A DNA stretch of 64,000 nt from ZC4RG30 sp963777735 (GCA_963777735.1 CAVZRQ010000008.1:806001-870000), one strand, 5' to 3'; numbered from the stretch's first letter, positions 28,409-37,896 are shown. The notes: generated from the letters alone by a model not told the origin. Program-made: numbers and translations.

Positions 28409-29782
28409 ATGCACGGGAAGAGAATCAACAGAGCAGAGGCTGCACCAGCAGCCCCTTTCACGCCGGAAATCACCGGTGTACTGAGCCAGGAGCAAACCAG
28501 CCGGCTGCTTGCCCTGCCGGCTGAAGCCGCGGGGCCGGAAGAGGCCGGCGTGGAAGCGCTGCATCATGCGACCTTCCTGCAGCTGCCGATGGGTGTAGGT
28601 TACGCAACCCGAGATGGCACATTCATCTGGTGCAACGAGGCCTTCGACCAAATGCTCGGCCTGGCCCCGGGCGAACATCGCCAACGTTCCATCCGCGAGC
28701 TGACCCATGCTTCCGATTTTCATTCCAACGACCTCCTGTTGCAGGATCTGTGGGAGGGCCGCATCGGGTCCTACACGCTCGAGAAGCGCTATGTGAAGCG
28801 CGACGGAGTCGAGCTGTGGGTCAGGGTCACTGCTGCAATGGTGCGGATGCCCGACGGCGAGCCGGTTTGCTCGGTGGGTTTCCTGGAAGACATCTCCGCC
28901 CACAAGGAAATGGCAGAGCGGATCGAGCGCGTGCAGAAGGATCTGGTCGATGCGTCACGCCAGGCGGGCATGGCCGAGGTGGCAACCAATGTGCTGCACA
29001 ATGTGGGCAACGTGCTCAACAGCATCAATGTCTCGGCGAGCCTTGCCACCGAGCGCCTGAAGAGCAGCAAAGGCGCGCGCCTCGGCGACGTGGCCGCACT
29101 GCTGACCCGGCACAAGGGCGATATCGCGCAATTCATGGCGCAGGACCCGCGTGGGCAGAAGATTCCCGACTATCTCGCGGCGCTCGCCTCCCAGTTGCAG
29201 GGCGAACGGGATCTGCTGCTGAAGGAACTCGCCGACCTGCGCGCCAACCTGGACCACATCAAGGATGCCGTCAACATGCAGCAGGCGTATGCCCGCCGCT
29301 GCGGCGTGCTGGAGAATGTGACGGTCGAGGAGCTGGTCGAGGACAGCCTGCGCATGAACACCGGCGCCCTGACGCGCCATCATGTTGCGCTGGAGCGCGA
29401 CTATCGCGACAAACCCGGAATCACCGTCGACAAGCACAAGGTGCTGCAGATTCTGGTGAACCTGATCCGCAATGCCAAATACGCCTGCGACGAATCCGGG
29501 AACAGCGACAAACGCGTCCTCGTGCGCATCGAGGCCGTGCCGGAAGGTGCGTGCATCTCGGTGATCGACAATGGAGTTGGGATCGCACCGGAAGTCATGG
29601 ACCGGCTGTTCAGCCATGGCTTCACCACCCGCAAATCCGGCCACGGCTTCGGTCTGCACAGTGCGGCGCTGGCGGCAGCGGAGCTTGGCGGCAAGCTGCA
29701 TGCCAGCAGCGAGGGTCCTGGCCGCGGCGCCAGTTTCCAGCTGACTCTTCCGACCAAGCCGCCGGAGCGTTCCGATGGCTGA
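28409..29782 (+). CDS. PAS-domain sensor histidine kinase
   Basis: About 457 residues, soluble. A PAS domain (about 60-175, GYATRDGTFIWCNEAFDQML) is followed by a dimerisation region with the probable phosphoacceptor His197 in NVLHNVGNVLNS, a form used by kinases without a standard HisKA domain. The ATPase domain has the N box NLIRNAKYACDES, G1 DNGVGI and G2 HGFGLHS. ATG 28409 is my choice (weak GGGAAG upstream); an in-frame ATG at 28244 adds an unconserved tail. The stop overlaps the response regulator start by 8 nt, so this is a two-component pair. Confidence 0.83.
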   Translation: MHGKRINRAEAAPAAPFTPEITGVLSQEQTSRLLALPAEAAGPEEAGVEALHHATFLQLPMGVGYATRDGTFIWCNEAFDQMLGLAPGEHRQRSIRELTHASDFHSNDLLLQDLWEGRIGSYTLEKRYVKRDGVELWVRVTAAMVRMPDGEPVCSVGFLEDISAHKEMAERIERVQKDLVDASRQAGMAEVATNVLHNVGNVLNSINVSASLATERLKSSKGARLGDVAALLTRHKGDIAQFMAQDPRGQKIPDYLAALASQLQGERDLLLKELADLRANLDHIKDAVNMQQAYARRCGVLENVTVEELVEDSLRMNTGALTRHHVALERDYRDKPGITVDKHKVLQILVNLIRNAKYACDESGNSDKRVLVRIEAVPEGACISVIDNGVGIAPEVMDRLFSHGFTTRKSGHGFGLHSAALAAAELGGKLHASSEGPGRGASFQLTLPTKPPERSDG

Positions 29783-31742
29783 TCCGAATCGCACGGGCAC
29801 CTTCCCCTCACTCCCGGCCGTTAACCGCCGGATCCTGGTGATTGACGACAATGAGGCAATCCACGCGGATTTCCGCAAAGTGCTGGGGCGTGCCGACCTC
29901 GTGGGCCAGGAGGCGCTGGACCTGCTCGAAGCCGAACTGCTGGGCAGCACGACCGCCACGGGCTCACCGCAATTCGACCTGCACTTTGCCCTGCAGGGCG
30001 AAGCAGGCGTAAAACAGGCCGAAGCTGCGCTGCGTGACGGCAGCCCGTACGCGCTTGCCTTTGTCGACATGCGCATGCCGCCTGGCTGGGATGGCCTGAA
30101 AACCATCGAGCAGCTGTGGCTGGTCGATCCGGAGATCCAGGTTGTCATCTGCTCCGCGCATACTGATTATGAATGGAACGAGGTGATGGAGCGCCTGCAC
30201 CATTCGGACAAGCTGCTCGTGCTGCGCAAGCCGTTCGAGCCGATCGAGGTGCAGCAGTGTGCCAGCGCGCTGTGCCAGAAGTGGCACAACGAACGGCTGA
30301 TCCGCAGCCAGGTTGCTTCGCTCGAGAAGGTAGTGGCCGCGCGCACCCGCGGGCTGGAAGCGGCCAACCGGCAGCTGCGCCACATGGCCACCCATGATTC
30401 GCTGACCGGGCTGCCCAATCGCACGCTGCTCGATGACCGGCTGCGACAGTCACTGGCCCATGCCCAGCGTGCCAAACAGCGCTTTGCCGTGCTGGTGTGT
30501 GACCTGGACCGCTTCAAGCTCATCAATGACTCCATGGGGCATCACTCGGGGGATCTCTTCCTGCAGGAGGTTGCCCGGCGGCTGGCCAGCGTGGTGCGCG
30601 AGGGCGACACACTGGCGCGTCAAGGTGGAGATGAATTCGTGTTCGTGCTCAGTCCGCCCGCCAGCGAGACCGACGCGGAAGCTGTGTGCCGCCGCGCGCT
30701 GGATGCGCTGTCGAGGCCGATGCAGATCGATGGCGTGGACATCCACATATCCGCAAGCTTCGGCGTCGCGGTCTATCCGCGCGATGGGGAACGGGTCGAG
30801 GCACTGCTCGCCAACGCGGATGCGGCCATGTACTGCGCGAAACAACGCGGCAACTGCCTGCAGCAGTTCTCAGCCGATCTGGGCGGCACGGCGCAATACC
30901 GGCTGCGCCTCGAGAGCGACCTGCACCAGGCGCTGAAAGCCGGACAATTCGAAGTGTATTACCAGCCCAAGGTCGACACCGCCACCGGCGCCGTGCGCAG
31001 CGCCGAGGCGCTGCTGCGCTGGCATCATCCGGAACGGGGCCTCGTGTCTCCTGCCGAGTTCATCCCGGTGGCCGAGGAAACCGGCCAGATCGGCCTGATC
31101 GGCGACTGGGTGCTGCAACAGGCCTGCCTGCAGGCCAGCGCCTGGCGCGACATGGGCCTGCCACCGCTGCGCGTCGGCGTGAACATCTCGGCCGTGCAGT
31201 TTCACCAGCCGGGACTGGTCGATACAGTGAGTACGGCTCTGGAGGCTGCGGGGCTGGATCCGCGCCATCTGGAGATCGAGCTCACCGAAAGCTGCGTGAT
31301 GAGCAACCCGGAAGAATCCATCGCCGTTCTGGAGGCGCTGAGCCGCATGGGCGTGCTCGTCTCCGTGGACGATTTCGGCACTGGCTATTCCAGCATGAGT
31401 TACCTGCGCCGCTTCCCGATCGACAAGCTCAAGATCGACAAGACCTTCGTGGCGGAGATGGATACACGCCCGGCTGATGCATCAATCGTGCAGGCCATCG
31501 TGTCGCTGGCGCACGGCCTGCACCTGAAAGTGGTGGCAGAAGGCGTGGAGACCGAGGCACAGCTGGAGGCACTGCAGGGCATGGGCTGCGACCAGTACCA
31601 GGGGTTCTATTGCAGCCCTGCACTGCCAGCGCCAGAGTTCGAGCAGTTGATCCGCGCACAGTCCGGAACCCGCCGACTCGCAGGATCGGCTCAGGATCCG
31701 GACGAAACGTCCAGCAAACTCGCGGCTTTGCGCGCAGGGTAA
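29775..31742 (+). CDS. Response regulator with GGDEF and EAL domains
   Basis: 655 residues. REC domain at about 15-160 with phosphoacceptor Asp near 97 (FVDMRMPP); a coiled linker; GGDEF domain with an intact GGDEF near 284 and an RxxD inhibitory site (REGD) five residues before it; EAL domain with intact EALLRW near 411 and DDFGTGYSS. Both cyclic-di-GMP synthesis and hydrolysis motifs look functional. It overlaps the histidine kinase gene by 8 nt, so phosphorylation by that kinase probably sets the balance of the two activities. Confidence 0.9.
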   Translation: MADPNRTGTFPSLPAVNRRILVIDDNEAIHADFRKVLGRADLVGQEALDLLEAELLGSTTATGSPQFDLHFALQGEAGVKQAEAALRDGSPYALAFVDMRMPPGWDGLKTIEQLWLVDPEIQVVICSAHTDYEWNEVMERLHHSDKLLVLRKPFEPIEVQQCASALCQKWHNERLIRSQVASLEKVVAARTRGLEAANRQLRHMATHDSLTGLPNRTLLDDRLRQSLAHAQRAKQRFAVLVCDLDRFKLINDSMGHHSGDLFLQEVARRLASVVREGDTLARQGGDEFVFVLSPPASETDAEAVCRRALDALSRPMQIDGVDIHISASFGVAVYPRDGERVEALLANADAAMYCAKQRGNCLQQFSADLGGTAQYRLRLESDLHQALKAGQFEVYYQPKVDTATGAVRSAEALLRWHHPERGLVSPAEFIPVAEETGQIGLIGDWVLQQACLQASAWRDMGLPPLRVGVNISAVQFHQPGLVDTVSTALEAAGLDPRHLEIELTESCVMSNPEESIAVLEALSRMGVLVSVDDFGTGYSSMSYLRRFPIDKLKIDKTFVAEMDTRPADASIVQAIVSLAHGLHLKVVAEGVETEAQLEALQGMGCDQYQGFYCSPALPAPEFEQLIRAQSGTRRLAGSAQDPDETSSKLAALRAG

Positions 31743-31749
31743 TCGGTTG

Positions 31750-31820
31750 CGTAGGCGCAGGCCTACGACATGATGCGGTGCGACGTCGTGTGGTCACGAC
31801 CGTGATGGTCGAATACCATC
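31750..31820. promoter_or_regulatory. Three consecutive inverted repeats upstream of the type III PKS
   Basis: In the 84-nt gap before the PKS gene there are three separate hairpin-forming repeats: CGTAGGC/GCCTACG at 31750-31767 (loop 4), GTCGTG/CACGAC at 31785-31800 (loop 4) and GATGGT/ACCATC at 31804-31820 (loop 5). The last ends 6 nt before the GTG start, where no normal ribosome binding site is seen. They may be a terminator for the upstream gene, operators, or an mRNA leader structure. Confidence 0.45.
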
Positions 31821-31826
31821 GATGCA

Positions 31827-32885
31827 GTGTTTCTCAACGCCATTGGCACTGCCCTCCCCCCCCATCGATATACGAAGGCGCAGTGCTGGGCTGCTTTCGC
31901 TCAATCGGACTGGTTCAATCGTCTCAGCCCTCGTTCGCATCTGATCACCAGATCCGTACTGCAGCGCGACAACGGCATCGATGCACGTGGCTTGTCGGTC
32001 GACACGCTGGACGAAGTCTTCGCGATAGATCCCGACACGCTGCATCGGCGCTTCTCCCTGCACGCACCTCGCCTCGCCAATGAGGCCGCAGCACAGGCGC
32101 TGGAGCGCGCCGGACTGACCCCCGGCGACATCGATGCCGTGATCGTTTCGACCTGCACCGGCTATCTCTGCCCCGGACTCAGCGGATACGTCATCGAAGG
32201 CACGGGCCTGCGCGGCTCAGTGCTGGCTTTCGACCTGGCCGGACAGGGTTGTGCAGGCGCCATTCCGAACTGGCAGGTGGCCAACGCGCTGCTGGAATCC
32301 GGGCAATGCGCGCATGTGCTTTCCATCTGCGTGGAAGTCAGCAGCGCCGCGATGTACCTGGATGATGATCCCGGGGTGTTGATCAGCGCCTGCCTGTTCG
32401 GTGATGGCGCGGGAGCCGCGGTATTGTCGCGACACGCTCCGCCCAACCAGCGTCGCATCGAGTGGCGGACAAGCTCATCGTTGACCAATCCGGGTGAACG
32501 TGAAGCACTGCGCTTTGAACACCGCGGGGGGCTGCTGCGCAACATCCTGACGCGACAGGTGCCGGCACTGGCGGCAAATCACGCGGAGCAGGTTCTGGAC
32601 GATGCCTTGCGGCGTGCGGGCGTGACCCGGGAACAGATCACCGGCTGGATCCTGCACGCCGGTGGGCGTGACGTGCTGCTGGCGATGAAGGATCGCTTCG
32701 CTCTGCGGGAAGACGAGTTGCGCTACAGCCGCGAGACGCTGCGCAGCTACGGGAATCTCAGCAGTGCGTTTGTGTACTTCGTGCTCGAAGCGGCACTGGC
32801 CGATGGCGCGCCTGGAGGCTGGTGGTGGATGTCGTCCTTTGGCGCAGGCTTCACCTGTCATGGTGGCCTGCTGGCGGTCGAGTAG
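31827..32885 (+). CDS. Type III polyketide synthase (chalcone synthase-like)
   Basis: 352 residues, normal for the family. The catalytic triad is complete: Cys142 in GQGCAGAIPNW, His277 in WILHAGGRDV and Asn310 in SYGNLSSA. The enzyme extends an acyl starter with malonyl units and cyclises it to resorcinols, pyrones or acyl-phloroglucinols. The start is GTG 31827; the N-terminus FLNAIGTALPPHRYT matches family starts, although no ribosome binding site is obvious. It leads a five-gene run with a methyltransferase, flavoprotein, ACP and ketosynthase. Confidence 0.9.
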   Translation: MFLNAIGTALPPHRYTKAQCWAAFAQSDWFNRLSPRSHLITRSVLQRDNGIDARGLSVDTLDEVFAIDPDTLHRRFSLHAPRLANEAAAQALERAGLTPGDIDAVIVSTCTGYLCPGLSGYVIEGTGLRGSVLAFDLAGQGCAGAIPNWQVANALLESGQCAHVLSICVEVSSAAMYLDDDPGVLISACLFGDGAGAAVLSRHAPPNQRRIEWRTSSSLTNPGEREALRFEHRGGLLRNILTRQVPALAANHAEQVLDDALRRAGVTREQITGWILHAGGRDVLLAMKDRFALREDELRYSRETLRSYGNLSSAFVYFVLEAALADGAPGGWWWMSSFGAGFTCHGGLLAVE

Positions 32886-32890
32886 CGACG

Positions 32891-33592
32891 ATGGATATCT
32901 CTGTTCGCTGCGTACTGCCCGAGATGCTGGATTCCATGAACCCTGAAGATCCGCGGGCCATGCGTTCGCGACGGGATCTGCGGCGCGTGCATCGCGCAAT
33001 GCGGACGGTCTCCATCCTGAAGCACGCCATCGGCAGGCTGCGGCTTGCACAACCACCACGCCGCATTCTGGAACTGGGCGGCGGTGATGCCACGCTGCTG
33101 TTGAGGCTCGCGCGCATGTTGCCGCACTGGCACCATGTTTCCCTCACTGTGCTCGACAACCAGGATGTGATCAGTGCGGAGACCCGTGCGGGATACCACG
33201 CCCTGGGCTGGGAGTTGCAGGTCATACGGCAGGACGTTGCGCTGTGGGCCAGTGAACCAGGCGCGGCGCACCATGACCTGTGCCTGACAAACCTCTTCCT
33301 GCACCACTTCGACGGACCTGCGGTCTCCAGCCTGATGCGCGCGATCGGGCGCCACTGCGATGCACTGGTTGCCTGCGAGCCGCGCCGCAACGGCATCTCG
33401 CTGCTCGGCAGCAGGTTGATCGGCCTGCTGGGGACCAACTACATCACCCGTCAGGACGCCGTGACCAGTGTCTGTGCCGGGTTTGCCGGCAGCGAGCTCT
33501 CGGCGTTGTGGCCCGCTGAACTGCGTGGCTGGTCCTGCGAGGAGTATGCCGCGTTTCCGTTTGCGCACTGTTTCACCGCGGTGTCGCCGTGA
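32891..33592 (+). CDS. SAM-dependent methyltransferase of the PKS cluster
   Basis: 233 residues of the class I SAM methyltransferase fold. The SAM-binding glycine motif is ILELGGGDATLLLRLA (about residues 59-74), with an acidic residue after the second strand (VLDNQD) and a DLCLTNLFLHHF motif in the fourth. ATG 32891 lies 5 nt after the PKS stop. By analogy with srsB-type genes beside type III PKS, it probably methylates the phenolic product on carbon or oxygen; the position is unknown. Confidence 0.8.
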   Translation: MDISVRCVLPEMLDSMNPEDPRAMRSRRDLRRVHRAMRTVSILKHAIGRLRLAQPPRRILELGGGDATLLLRLARMLPHWHHVSLTVLDNQDVISAETRAGYHALGWELQVIRQDVALWASEPGAAHHDLCLTNLFLHHFDGPAVSSLMRAIGRHCDALVACEPRRNGISLLGSRLIGLLGTNYITRQDAVTSVCAGFAGSELSALWPAELRGWSCEEYAAFPFAHCFTAVSP

Positions 33593-34800
33593 CAACGGCA
33601 GATGCGCTAGTCATTGGCGGCGGCCCCGCCGGCACCTCGGCCGCAGTGTGGCTGGCCGATGCGGGCTGGAAAGTAGTGCTCGTGGAACAGCACGCTTTTC
33701 CAAGGCAGAAGGTCTGCGGCGAGTGCCTTCCGGCCGGTGCATTTCCGTTGCTGGATGAACTGGGAGTGGGCGACCAGGTTCGCGAGCTTGCAGGCCCCGA
33801 GCTCCGGCGCGTGGGATGGGTGGATTCACACAGGATGCTGCTGACCGACATGCCGCCGTGCGCGGGTACCGCCGAGCCTTTCGGTCGCGCTCTGGGACGG
33901 GATGTGCTGGATGCGCTGCTGATGACACGCGCGCGCGCTGCCGGTGTGGACGTGCGTCAGCCGGCGCGGGTCACTGCGGTGCGTGGCATGCCGGGCAACT
34001 TCCGCTGCGAGATCGCCGAGTCTGGTGACGGCATGCGACTGAGAGGCAAGGCCAGGGCGATGGACCACATCGAGGCTGCAGTCATCATCGACGCACACGG
34101 TTCCTGGGAGCGGGGCCCGCAGTTTGATTCTCCCGGTGCCGCGCCGGATCCAGCCGTGCAGCCCGCGCGTGCATCCGACCTGCTTGGATTCAAGGCAACC
34201 TTTGCTCGTACCGCGCTCGCTTCCGGGTTGCTGCCGGTGATCGCCCTGCCTGGTGGCTACGGCGGCATGGTTGTGGCCAACGACGGGCGCACCACCGTGG
34301 CGCTGTGCCTGCGGCGTGATGCCTTGCGCGCGGTGCGCTTGCGCCACCCGGGCATGCCGGCTGGAATTGCCGTTGAAATGCATCTGCGTGAATGCTGCCC
34401 CGGAGTGGCAACCGCGTTGCGTTTTGCCGAACGTCAGGGCGGCTGGCTGGCAGCGGGCCCTCTGCGTCCGGGCCTCCGCCCTGCGCGGATTCCTGGCATC
34501 CATCGCGTCGGCAATGCTGGCGCCGAGGCACACCCGCTGGTGGGCGAAGGCATGCGCATGGCGTTGCAGTCATCTCGCTCCCTGGTGCACAGTCTTCTGG
34601 GTCATCCCCAGCAACCTGCATTCAACTTCCGTTTGCGCTTCGCTGCCTGCTGTGCGCACGTTGCGATGCGGCCACTGCTTGCCGCACCGGCTGGCCGTCT
34701 GCTGCAGCGATGGCCATCGCTGCTGACAACAGCGGCCGTGCTTGCCGGCAAAGCGCGGATGCCCGCAACCTTATTCGATCCTGCCGAGGAACTCCCATGA
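33589..34800 (+). CDS. FAD-dependent oxidoreductase of the PKS cluster
   Basis: 403 residues, geranylgeranyl reductase/halogenase-like flavoprotein. FAD motif IGGGPAGTSAAVWLADAG at the N-terminus and the family's FPRQKVCGECLPAGA near residue 45; a late HPLVGEGMRMAL segment corresponds to the GD-type region. GTG 33589 overlaps the methyltransferase stop by 4 nt (GTGA). It may hydroxylate the ring (as SrsC does for alkylresorcinols) or reduce the side chain. It has no halogenase tryptophan motif that I can see. Confidence 0.82.
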   Translation: MTTADALVIGGGPAGTSAAVWLADAGWKVVLVEQHAFPRQKVCGECLPAGAFPLLDELGVGDQVRELAGPELRRVGWVDSHRMLLTDMPPCAGTAEPFGRALGRDVLDALLMTRARAAGVDVRQPARVTAVRGMPGNFRCEIAESGDGMRLRGKARAMDHIEAAVIIDAHGSWERGPQFDSPGAAPDPAVQPARASDLLGFKATFARTALASGLLPVIALPGGYGGMVVANDGRTTVALCLRRDALRAVRLRHPGMPAGIAVEMHLRECCPGVATALRFAERQGGWLAAGPLRPGLRPARIPGIHRVGNAGAEAHPLVGEGMRMALQSSRSLVHSLLGHPQQPAFNFRLRFAACCAHVAMRPLLAAPAGRLLQRWPSLLTTAAVLAGKARMPATLFDPAEELP

Positions 34801-35060
34801 CGACTCTGCAGATCCTTCAGGACATACTCGTCAGGGAGTATCACGTGGCACCTGATCTGGCGCAGCCGGAAGCATCGCTGACAACCCTTGGGCTGGACTC
34901 CCTCAGCATCATCGAGCTGATGTTCAAGATCGAGGATGCCTTCGGACTTGCGATTACCGAGGACACCCCGACGGACCTGGTGACGATCAGCGATGTCGTT
35001 GGTTATATCGACGGCCTGATGGCTGCCAGGAACGCTACGCCGGCGCAGCCCGGATCCTGA
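34797..35060 (+). CDS. Acyl carrier protein
   Basis: 87 residues, helical ACP fold. The phosphopantetheine site is Ser35 in GLDSLSIIELMF. ATG 34797 overlaps the flavoprotein stop (ATGA) and has GAGGA upstream. A dedicated ACP between the flavoprotein and a ketosynthase indicates that an acyl chain is built or carried on this protein, perhaps as the starter handed to the type III PKS. Confidence 0.88.
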   Translation: MTTLQILQDILVREYHVAPDLAQPEASLTTLGLDSLSIIELMFKIEDAFGLAITEDTPTDLVTISDVVGYIDGLMAARNATPAQPGS

Positions 35061-35062
35061 AC

Positions 35063-36292
35063 ATGCGGCGTGTCGCCATCACCGGCATGGGTGTCGTCTC
35101 GCCGCTGGGCAATGATGTGGACACGATGTGGACTCGCCTGACTGCCGGCGAATCCGCAATCCGTCGACTGGACATCCGGCGTTGCGAGGGCCTGCGCTGC
35201 TCCATCGGAGCACCGGCCAGCTTCAACGGCATGGCGTACTTCGAGGGCGCAAGGCTGCGCATGCTGGACCGCGTGAGCCAGATGGCGCTGGTGGCGGCGG
35301 GTCAGGCGGTTGCCGATGCAGGGCTGGATTTCTCGCGGGAGGATCCGGAGCGCTGCGGCGTGGCTGCAGGCAGCAGCCTCGGCGGCGCCCAGACCACGGA
35401 CGACGCCTACTTCAGTCTGTACGGAGAAAGATCGGAGCGGGTTCAGCCGCTGAGCGTTGTGGCCGCCATGTGCAACGCGCCCGCCGCATGGATCGCGATC
35501 GAATACGGCCTCGCTGGTCCCGGCCTCACCTACTCCACGGCCTGTTCCTCCTCGGCGGTTGCCATTGGCGAGGCGGCGCGCCGCATCCAGTTCGGCGACG
35601 TGGACCTGATGGTGGCCGGTGGAACCGAGGCGCCGCTGGCGGCGGGTGTGCTGCGTGCCTGGGATGCGATGCGCACGCTCGCCGTACCGGATCCAGTGGA
35701 CCCTTCTGCGTCGTGTCGTCCGTTCTCATTCAGCCGAACCGGCCTTGTGATCGGCGAGGGCTCTGCCTTTGTGGTACTTGAGGAGTGGGAACATGCGCGT
35801 CGTCGGGGCGCGGTTATTCATGCCGAACTCACCGGCTATGGACTGACGAACGATCCCGGGCACATCACCCGCCCCTCCATCGCCGGCCAGGCCAGCGCCA
35901 TGCGCGCGGCGCTGCGCTCCGCGAACCTCGGACCACAGGCCATCGATTACATCAATGCTCACGGCACAGCCACGCAGCAGAACGATGCGGTGGAAACCGC
36001 AGCAATCAAGGAAGTGTTCGGCGCGCATGCGCAGGTCCTGCCCGTGAGCTCCACGAAATCCATGCACGCCCACCTGCTGGGTGCAGCCGGAGCACTGGAG
36101 TTCGTGATTGCAGTTACCGCCCTTGACCGCGGCACCATCCCACCAACGATGCATCTCGACGTCCCCGACCCCGCCTGCGACCTCGATTACGTCACCGGCA
36201 AGGCAAGAAGCGGGATCGCGCTGCGCACAGTGATGTCGAACTCATTCGCATTTGGCGGCACGAACGCTGTTCTCATTGCCGCAGCCGGGTAG
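35063..36292 (+). CDS. Beta-ketoacyl-ACP synthase, FabF-like
   Basis: 409 residues. The Cys-His-His triad of condensing enzymes is complete: Cys161 in STACSSSAVAIG, His300 in NAHGTAT and His337 in HAHLLGAAGALE. ATG 35063 is 2 nt after the ACP stop. No chain-length factor partner is adjacent, so it is not a classical type II PKS pair. It probably elongates the chain on the ACP next door. Last gene of the PKS operon; the next gene (a permease) starts 34 nt later and is not obviously related. Confidence 0.88.
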   Translation: MRRVAITGMGVVSPLGNDVDTMWTRLTAGESAIRRLDIRRCEGLRCSIGAPASFNGMAYFEGARLRMLDRVSQMALVAAGQAVADAGLDFSREDPERCGVAAGSSLGGAQTTDDAYFSLYGERSERVQPLSVVAAMCNAPAAWIAIEYGLAGPGLTYSTACSSSAVAIGEAARRIQFGDVDLMVAGGTEAPLAAGVLRAWDAMRTLAVPDPVDPSASCRPFSFSRTGLVIGEGSAFVVLEEWEHARRRGAVIHAELTGYGLTNDPGHITRPSIAGQASAMRAALRSANLGPQAIDYINAHGTATQQNDAVETAAIKEVFGAHAQVLPVSSTKSMHAHLLGAAGALEFVIAVTALDRGTIPPTMHLDVPDPACDLDYVTGKARSGIALRTVMSNSFAFGGTNAVLIAAAG

Positions 36293-36326
36293 ATCCCGGA
36301 CACTCCTCCTCAATGAGGCACGACCA

Positions 36327-37112
36327 ATGACAATGCTGCAGGTCTTCCTCGGTGCGATGTCCGGCTGCGCGGTCGGCTTCACACTGGGCCTCGTGGGCGG
36401 TGGCGGATCGATTCTCGCGGTGCCGCTGATCCTCTATGTCGTCGGCGTGCAGGATCCTCATGTCGCGATCGGCACGAGCGCACTGGCCGTCGCGGCGAAT
36501 GCGTTGCTCGGCCTCACCAACCACGCCCGCAAAGGCAATGTGAAGTGGCGCTGCGCGCTGACCTTCGCGGCCGCCGGTGTGTTGGGTGCCTGGTTCGGCG
36601 CGAAGCTCGGCAAGGCGATGGACGGACAGAAGCTGCTGGCTCTGTTTTCGCTGCTGATGCTTTTCGTGGCCGGGTTGATGTTTCGCTCGCGGGGGCTGGA
36701 AGGGGATTCCGCCGTCGTTCTGAATCGCGGCAACGCGCCGAAACTGCTGGCATCCGGCACGGCAACCGGGCTGCTTTCAGGCTTCTTCGGTGTCGGTGGT
36801 GGTTTCCTCGTGGTGCCCGGTCTGATCGCCTCGACGGGCATGCCCATTCTGTTCGCAGTGGGATCATCCCTGGTGGCCGTCACCGCATTCGGCCTCACTA
36901 CCGCGCTCAGCTACGCGACCTCGGGGCTGATCAACTGGCCTGTGGCGGCGGTCTTTATCGGCGGCGGTGCTGTCGGCAGCCTGCTCGGCACGCGGATGTC
37001 GCGTCGACTCGCTGAACGCAGGGGCGTGCTCAATCTCGTGCTCGCAAGCCTGATCGTCGTGGTCGCGCTCTACATGCTGTTGCGCATTGCCACTGTGTCA
37101 GGCTGGTTGTGA
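36327..37112 (+). CDS. TSUP family permease (TauE/SafE type)
   Basis: 261 residues with about eight hydrophobic helices in two related halves. Each half starts with a glycine-rich motif: GLVGGGGSILAVPLI near residue 22 and GFFGVGGGFLVVPGL near 155, the hallmark of sulfite/sulfonate exporters of this family. ATG 36327 is used. It sits 25 nt upstream of a persulfide dioxygenase, whose product is sulfite, so sulfite export is the most likely role. Confidence 0.85.
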   Translation: MTMLQVFLGAMSGCAVGFTLGLVGGGGSILAVPLILYVVGVQDPHVAIGTSALAVAANALLGLTNHARKGNVKWRCALTFAAAGVLGAWFGAKLGKAMDGQKLLALFSLLMLFVAGLMFRSRGLEGDSAVVLNRGNAPKLLASGTATGLLSGFFGVGGGFLVVPGLIASTGMPILFAVGSSLVAVTAFGLTTALSYATSGLINWPVAAVFIGGGAVGSLLGTRMSRRLAERRGVLNLVLASLIVVVALYMLLRIATVSGWL

Positions 37113-37137
37113 TCTTCCGTCTGCAGAGGAGCCATAC

Positions 37138-37896
37138 ATGAGCGTTCCGATCTTCCGGCAACTCTTCGAACCGGTGTCTTCCACTTACACCTACCTGCTC
37201 GGCTGTGCCGAGACGGGCGAGGCCGTGCTCATCGACCCGGTAATGCCCGCGTGGCAGCGCGACCTTCAGGTTGTCGCTGAACTCGGACTGCGCCTGGTCA
37301 TGACTATCGACACGCACATCCATGCCGATCACATCACCTCTGCCCTGCAGCTGCGGCGCGAGGTCGGAAGCCGCATCGCGATCCCGGCACTCGATGCCCT
37401 GCCCTGCACCGATGTTGGCATGGAAGACAGCGTCCCCCTGCGGGTGGGCGGCCTCACACTTGATCCCATGCATACCCCGGGGCATACCAGCAACCATTTC
37501 GCGGTGCTCGCGGGTGATCGTGTATTCACTGGCGACGCCCTGCTGATCGATGGCTGCGGGCGCACGGACTTCCAGAGTGGCGACGCACGCGCGCTCTACG
37601 CAAGCGTGCGCGGCAAGCTCTTCAACCTCCCTCCTGAAACGCTCGTGTACCCGGCGCATGACTACTCGGGCCGCTGGGTGTCTTCGATCGCGCAGGAGAA
37701 GCAACGGAATCCGCGATTGGGGGCGGAGAGCACGCTGGAAGCGTTTGTCGAACTGATGGCGAACCTCAACCTGCCGTATCCGAAGTTCATCGAATACGCG
37801 GTGCCTGGGAATTTGCAGTGCGGGGTCTGCCCGCCCCATCTTCCTGAGGCGCTGCGCGGCTATTGTCCGCAGATGGCTGAGAGTGTGCAGGGGTGA
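37138..37896 (+). CDS. Persulfide dioxygenase-like MBL protein (ETHE1 type)
   Basis: 252 residues. Motifs of the ETHE1/SdoA group are all present: THIHADHITSA (metal site), MHTPGHTSNHF, FTGDALLIDGCGRTDFQ and PAHDYSGRW. These enzymes oxidise glutathione persulfide to sulfite and use a single iron (His-His-Asp). Its upstream neighbour is a TauE/SafE-type permease and a sulfite dehydrogenase lies 7 kb further on, giving a consistent persulfide-to-sulfite-to-sulfate route. Confidence 0.88.
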   Translation: MSVPIFRQLFEPVSSTYTYLLGCAETGEAVLIDPVMPAWQRDLQVVAELGLRLVMTIDTHIHADHITSALQLRREVGSRIAIPALDALPCTDVGMEDSVPLRVGGLTLDPMHTPGHTSNHFAVLAGDRVFTGDALLIDGCGRTDFQSGDARALYASVRGKLFNLPPETLVYPAHDYSGRWVSSIAQEKQRNPRLGAESTLEAFVELMANLNLPYPKFIEYAVPGNLQCGVCPPHLPEALRGYCPQMAESVQG

